Part shown: positions 5,861 to 8,255 of the stretch, in pieces | Position numbering within the stretch: the stretch's first letter is position 1 | How the letters are laid out: each line of letters opens with the position of its first letter | Source of the DNA: DAOVRL01 sp964459805 | GTDB lineage: Bacteria > Planctomycetota > Phycisphaerae > Sedimentisphaerales > Anaerobacaceae | DNA length: 8,255 bases | Assembly (NCBI GenBank): GCA_964459805.1 | Contig: CAYWOD010000162.1 | Location: forward strand, 1 to 8,255 | Direction of reading: 5' to 3' | Translations under genes and position numbers: made by a program | Notes under the pieces: model-generated | The model's input: the letters and a program-made list of their open reading frames with translations, nothing else | Databases searched by the model: none | What the model was told of the DNA's origin: nothing

Positions 5861-7762
5861 TCACTTGTTTATGGTCTTTCCGGGCTTTTGGCTTTCAAAG
5901 TTTAGTGGCTGCTTTCTTTCGAGCCGGATTGTTAATTCTTTGCGTATTCTTTTTTCGGGCACGACTACGTTACGCACGAGGACGTTCCGCTCGTTGGAAA
6001 CTAAAACGCCAATACAGTACTTGGACCAATCAGTTTTTCGGCTGCCCATACTCAAGGATCGGTTTTCCCGGACGGTCCAAAACCTCCACTTGCCATTTTT
6101 GTTAGTGCATGTTGTGGCCAGCAGGATACCGTGTGTTTCATATTCTCCAAATATTGGTGGATTTACGGTTTTAAGCCAGGTCTGCTCTTTTGCGTCACCT
6201 GTCAGGAGATATACATTGGCATCCGGCACCGGGTCGGCGTCAGTGTCAACGACCGTGCCGGTAATTTCGAGTAACTGTGCGGGTTCGAGCACAACCTTTA
6301 GATAGATGTCGCCGTTTGTCTTGGGATTGAGGTGCAAACGTTTGTGATGAAAGAATTGCGGGGCGGTATCACGTCGGTCAATACGATAGTATCCGATGCC
6401 GCCGTATCTTGGACCTCGCGGTCGAGGTGCATTGAACTGTACGACAAGTCCGGCGCCTCTGATGGTCTTTGCGGACACCCTGCCGAGGTCAAATTGTCCT
6501 TTCGCATCGGTTCGGTCGCTAATGAGCAAGTGCTGCTCGCTCGAAGATACAACGTGCTGTATAGGCCGGCCATTCGGGTCGGTGACCACGCCTCTGATAC
6601 GGGCGGCGCCGGGCAGGCAAATAATTATGTTGCCAAGTTCCTGGCCCGCGCTGAGCGGTTCGAGGTTAGTGGTGGCTAAACCGGATTGTGCCGAATACAC
6701 CACCAGGGGTAATTGTACATTGAGGTGGCCGGTACTGATGGCAAATCGGCCTTTGTTATCGGTGAAGACGTACTGGTGCTGATCGCGATAAAAATCATCT
6801 TGAAAGGGCATTCGAATACCAACGATAGCGTTTGTGACAGGCTCGCCGTTGGGATTGATGACACAACCCCGCACCACGGCGGCGCGCTGCATCTCGATGG
6901 TGACGAAGCGGGTCTCGCCTACAGAAAGTGATACTCTGGGCGGTCGATTGAAACAGGTTGGCGAAAAGCCCATTAGGTGGTATTCACCAGGCGGAATATC
7001 GGTGATCTCGAAGGTGCCGTCTTCGGCAGAGGTGGTTTTAATACGAAAATCACTGTAAAAACCTGGGCGGATAATCACGTCGGCATCGGCGATAGGCATG
7101 CCGTCATCCTTGTCGCGGACAACACCCTCGAGCTGGGCGGGCTTGTCCAGAACAAGCATCACATTATTGTCTCCGCTTCGAACGATTTGCAGCGGCGCCA
7201 CCAGTCCATTAATTTTTACAAGTGGTACAGCCTGGCTGATGTAGTAGTTGATGGGATCGAACTCGAACCGACCATAATTGTTTGTTTTCGTCGTCGCACT
7301 GTAACCGTTGTAAACTATGAGTTTTATTGTTGCATTCGGAACACCCTGGCCTTGTGGACTGACAACTGCGCCTCGGATGGGTTGGCTCTGAGGGATTGGT
7401 TTTAGTCTGACCTGCAACAAATCAACTTGACAAGCAATGAAAGTCGTCACCTCTTGCAGGTATCCCATCTTTGTTGCGTACAGAAAATATGGTATTTCGG
7501 CAAACGGAATTGCAAGCTGAAACTGGCCTGAAGGATCGGTGCTGGTTTCCGCGATTTCCCATCCGAACATTCGCTTCAAGAGAACAGTGGATACCTTAAT
7601 ATTTACGTCGGCGAGAGGATTATTCTGATCATCAAGGATGCTACCTGCAATTTGTACGGATTGAACAGGTTCAGGTAACTGCGTTGATTGGGCCTTATTA
7701 GGCGGCCCGATAATAATAAAAGCACACATTATTATGAAAGAGATGTGTTTTTGAGCGCTCAT
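5861..7762 (-). CDS. Exported multi-domain protein with six carboxypeptidase-regulatory-like repeats
   Basis: The protein is 633 aa from the ATG at 7760-7762. I reject the longer in-frame reading to 7876 because its first 27 or so codons are the antisense-free translation of the tRNA-Leu gene. Residues 1-25 look like a signal peptide (hydrophobic ISFIIMCAFIIIG, then NKAQ). After this come six similar beta-sandwich units starting with a V/I-x-G-x-V/I strand and containing D/N-x-x-G-x-P and D-x-x-G-x-F motifs. They begin at about residues 35, 127, 209, 296, 387 and 497. This is the pattern of CarboxypepD_reg (PF13620-like) domains. No peptidase, sulfatase or other catalytic domain is attached, and no TonB plug or membrane anchor is seen. 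It probably acts as a periplasmic or surface binding/structural protein. It begins 36 bp after the tRNA with no Shine-Dalgarno, so it may be read from the tRNA promoter. By eye its GC content is lower than that of the sulfatase and ffh genes. Confidence 0.85.
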   Translation of the reverse strand: MSAQKHISFIIMCAFIIIGPPNKAQSTQLPEPVQSVQIAGSILDDQNNPLADVNIKVSTVLLKRMFGWEIAETSTDPSGQFQLAIPFAEIPYFLYATKMGYLQEVTTFIACQVDLLQVRLKPIPQSQPIRGAVVSPQGQGVPNATIKLIVYNGYSATTKTNNYGRFEFDPINYYISQAVPLVKINGLVAPLQIVRSGDNNVMLVLDKPAQLEGVVRDKDDGMPIADADVIIRPGFYSDFRIKTTSAEDGTFEITDIPPGEYHLMGFSPTCFNRPPRVSLSVGETRFVTIEMQRAAVVRGCVINPNGEPVTNAIVGIRMPFQDDFYRDQHQYVFTDNKGRFAISTGHLNVQLPLVVYSAQSGLATTNLEPLSAGQELGNIIICLPGAARIRGVVTDPNGRPIQHVVSSSEQHLLISDRTDAKGQFDLGRVSAKTIRGAGLVVQFNAPRPRGPRYGGIGYYRIDRRDTAPQFFHHKRLHLNPKTNGDIYLKVVLEPAQLLEITGTVVDTDADPVPDANVYLLTGDAKEQTWLKTVNPPIFGEYETHGILLATTCTNKNGKWRFWTVRENRSLSMGSRKTDWSKYCIGVLVSNERNVLVRNVVVPEKRIRKELTIRLERKQPLNFESQKPGKTINK

Positions 7763-7798
7763 TGTCAAAACTTTTTTATTTGGTTTGAGTAGCTCTAT

Positions 7799-7882
7799 TG
7801 CGGATGAGAGGAGTCGAACCTCCACGGGCCTAAGCCCACAGGCACCTGAAGCCTGCGCGTCTGCCAATTCCGCCACATCCGC
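7799..7882 (-). tRNA. tRNA-Leu (anticodon CAG)
   Basis: The 84-nt gene has acceptor arms GCGGATG (7882-7876) and CATCCGC (7806-7800), and an A discriminator at 7799. The anticodon stem CAGGC/GCCTG encloses the loop TTCAGGT, with anticodon CAG at 7848-7846, decoding CUG. It has a long variable arm (GGGC..GCCC), as leucine tRNAs do, and a T-arm GGAGG-TTCGACT-CCTCT. CCA is not encoded, so it must be added after transcription. A weak -10-like GATATT lies close upstream. The 115-bp element ends about 40 bp before the gene, just upstream of where its promoter must lie. Confidence 0.95.
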
Positions 7883-7921
7883 GGCTAATATCAGTAACAG
7901 AGTTTTGCAAAAGTCTAATTA

Positions 7922-8036
7922 GTATCTGTTGCGGAAAGCCAAAACTGACGATGTTACCCCTGCAAAAGCAGGGGTCCATATCGAAAAACCTGGATTCCTG
8001 CTTTCGCAGGAATGACAAATGCTGTTTCCGCAACAG
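7922..8036 (+). mobile_element. 115-bp MITE-like element with internal REP pair, copy 2
   Basis: This is the reverse complement of 5618-5732, with only 3 differences in 115 positions, all inside one internal hairpin. Terminal inverted repeats CTGTTGCGGAAA/TTTCCGCAACAG lie at 7926-7937 and 8025-8036. The REP-type hairpins are at 7952-7977 (perfect 8-bp stem here) and 7992-8017. It is flanked by CTAATTA at 7915-7921 and 8040-8046, a 7-bp target duplication; counting the shared GTAT the direct repeat is 11 bp. The flank differs from that of the other copy, so each inserted separately. No credible coding sequence is present. Confidence 0.8.
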
Positions 8037-8138
8037 CAACTAATTAGTATTAACATTTTCCGGTGTTCAGTCAAGAGTTTTTGCGTAAATTTGGTTCATC
8101 CGGGAAATGGGTAGGTGAGATTGGCATATCGTACGACC

Positions 8139-8221
8139 GAGAAAAATCGCCTGGGACCCCAGATGCACAAATTTCCCCCCTCACGCCCCAAATTTGAGCA
8201 TCTGCCCAAACGATTTTTCTC
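8139..8221. repeat. Large two-part inverted repeat (83 nt)
   Basis: The outer arms GAGAAAAATCG (8139-8149) and CGATTTTTCTC (8211-8221) pair perfectly over 11 bp. The inner arms 8161-8174 and 8190-8203 pair over 14 bp with one A-A mismatch. TGGG (8152-8155) can also pair with CCCA (8205-8208). The terminal loop is a C-rich 15-mer. It may be a structured RNA, a transposable repeat or a strong terminator-like structure. The rest of 8051-8138 and 8222-8255 shows no supported gene. Confidence 0.65.
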
Positions 8222-8255
8222 TTAACAGCGATTTTCGCAGAGCATTAAGCGTCAT

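Noticed and set aside
7763..7876. N-terminal extension of the 5861-7762 gene starting inside the tRNA
   Set aside because: The extra residues are the translation of tRNA-Leu and its short trailer; the ATG at 7760-7762 gives a proper signal peptide.
5637..8017. REP-type hairpins as a CRISPR array
   Set aside because: The units occur as inverted pairs in two separate elements, with no regularly spaced direct repeats or spacers.
7830..8039. 69-codon minus-strand reading frame
   Set aside because: It is formed from the REP-containing element (FLRKQESR-type artefact) joined to the tRNA sequence, with no protein-like evidence.
5608..8046. Composite transposon bounded by the two 115-bp elements
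   Set aside because: Each copy has its own distinct flanking duplication and there is no transposase gene between them, so independent insertions explain them better.
8181..8255. Minus-strand open frame of 24 codons from the window edge
   Set aside because: It could be the end of a gene beyond the window, but it overlaps the large inverted repeat and is too short to judge.

Overview
The window is a bacterial chromosomal segment in which every gene I can support lies on the minus strand, so it reads from right to left. A Tat-exported Cys-type sulfatase of the planctomycete style, an Ffh with a DDLQRPAA motif, a protein made of carboxypeptidase-regulatory-like repeats and many dispersed GC-rich hairpins together suggest a planctomycete, perhaps a Phycisphaerae/Sedimentisphaerales-type organism. 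That placement is inference from gene style; there is no rRNA or other marker here.

In the order of transcription: at 8139-8221 there is a large two-part inverted repeat. At 7922-8036 there is a 115-bp terminal-inverted-repeat element. It sits about 40 bp upstream of a tRNA-Leu(CAG) gene at 7799-7882. A 633-aa exported protein of six carboxypeptidase-regulatory-like beta domains follows 36 bp later (7762-5861). A second, inverted copy of the 115-bp element lies at 5618-5732 (112/115 identical). Then come two related multi-span membrane proteins (5470-4661 and 4546-3866) resembling TMEM198/DUF4203 proteins. Next are the signal recognition particle GTPase Ffh (3642-2215), a secreted sulfatase (2060-624) and a 117-aa protein (451-98) whose second half lines up without gaps with the M domain of Ffh.

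The genes do not form one clear operon; hairpin repeats separate most of them. Ffh is housekeeping (co-translational membrane targeting). The sulfatase fits polysaccharide desulfation in the periplasm. The multi-domain protein is probably cell-surface or periplasmic.

The most interesting content is the repeats and the small M-domain-like protein. The 115-bp element is a non-autonomous MITE-like unit that carries two inverted REP-type hairpins, as in a REPIN. A lone copy of the same REP hairpin lies just downstream of ffh. A second hairpin family, downstream of both ffh and the sulfatase gene, keeps its loop and flank while its stem sequence changes with pairing preserved. A 13-nt copy of the tRNA-Leu 3' end lies beyond the regulatory-domain gene, in the position expected of a distal attachment site. 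I saw no CRISPR array, integrase, transposase gene or obvious defence system.
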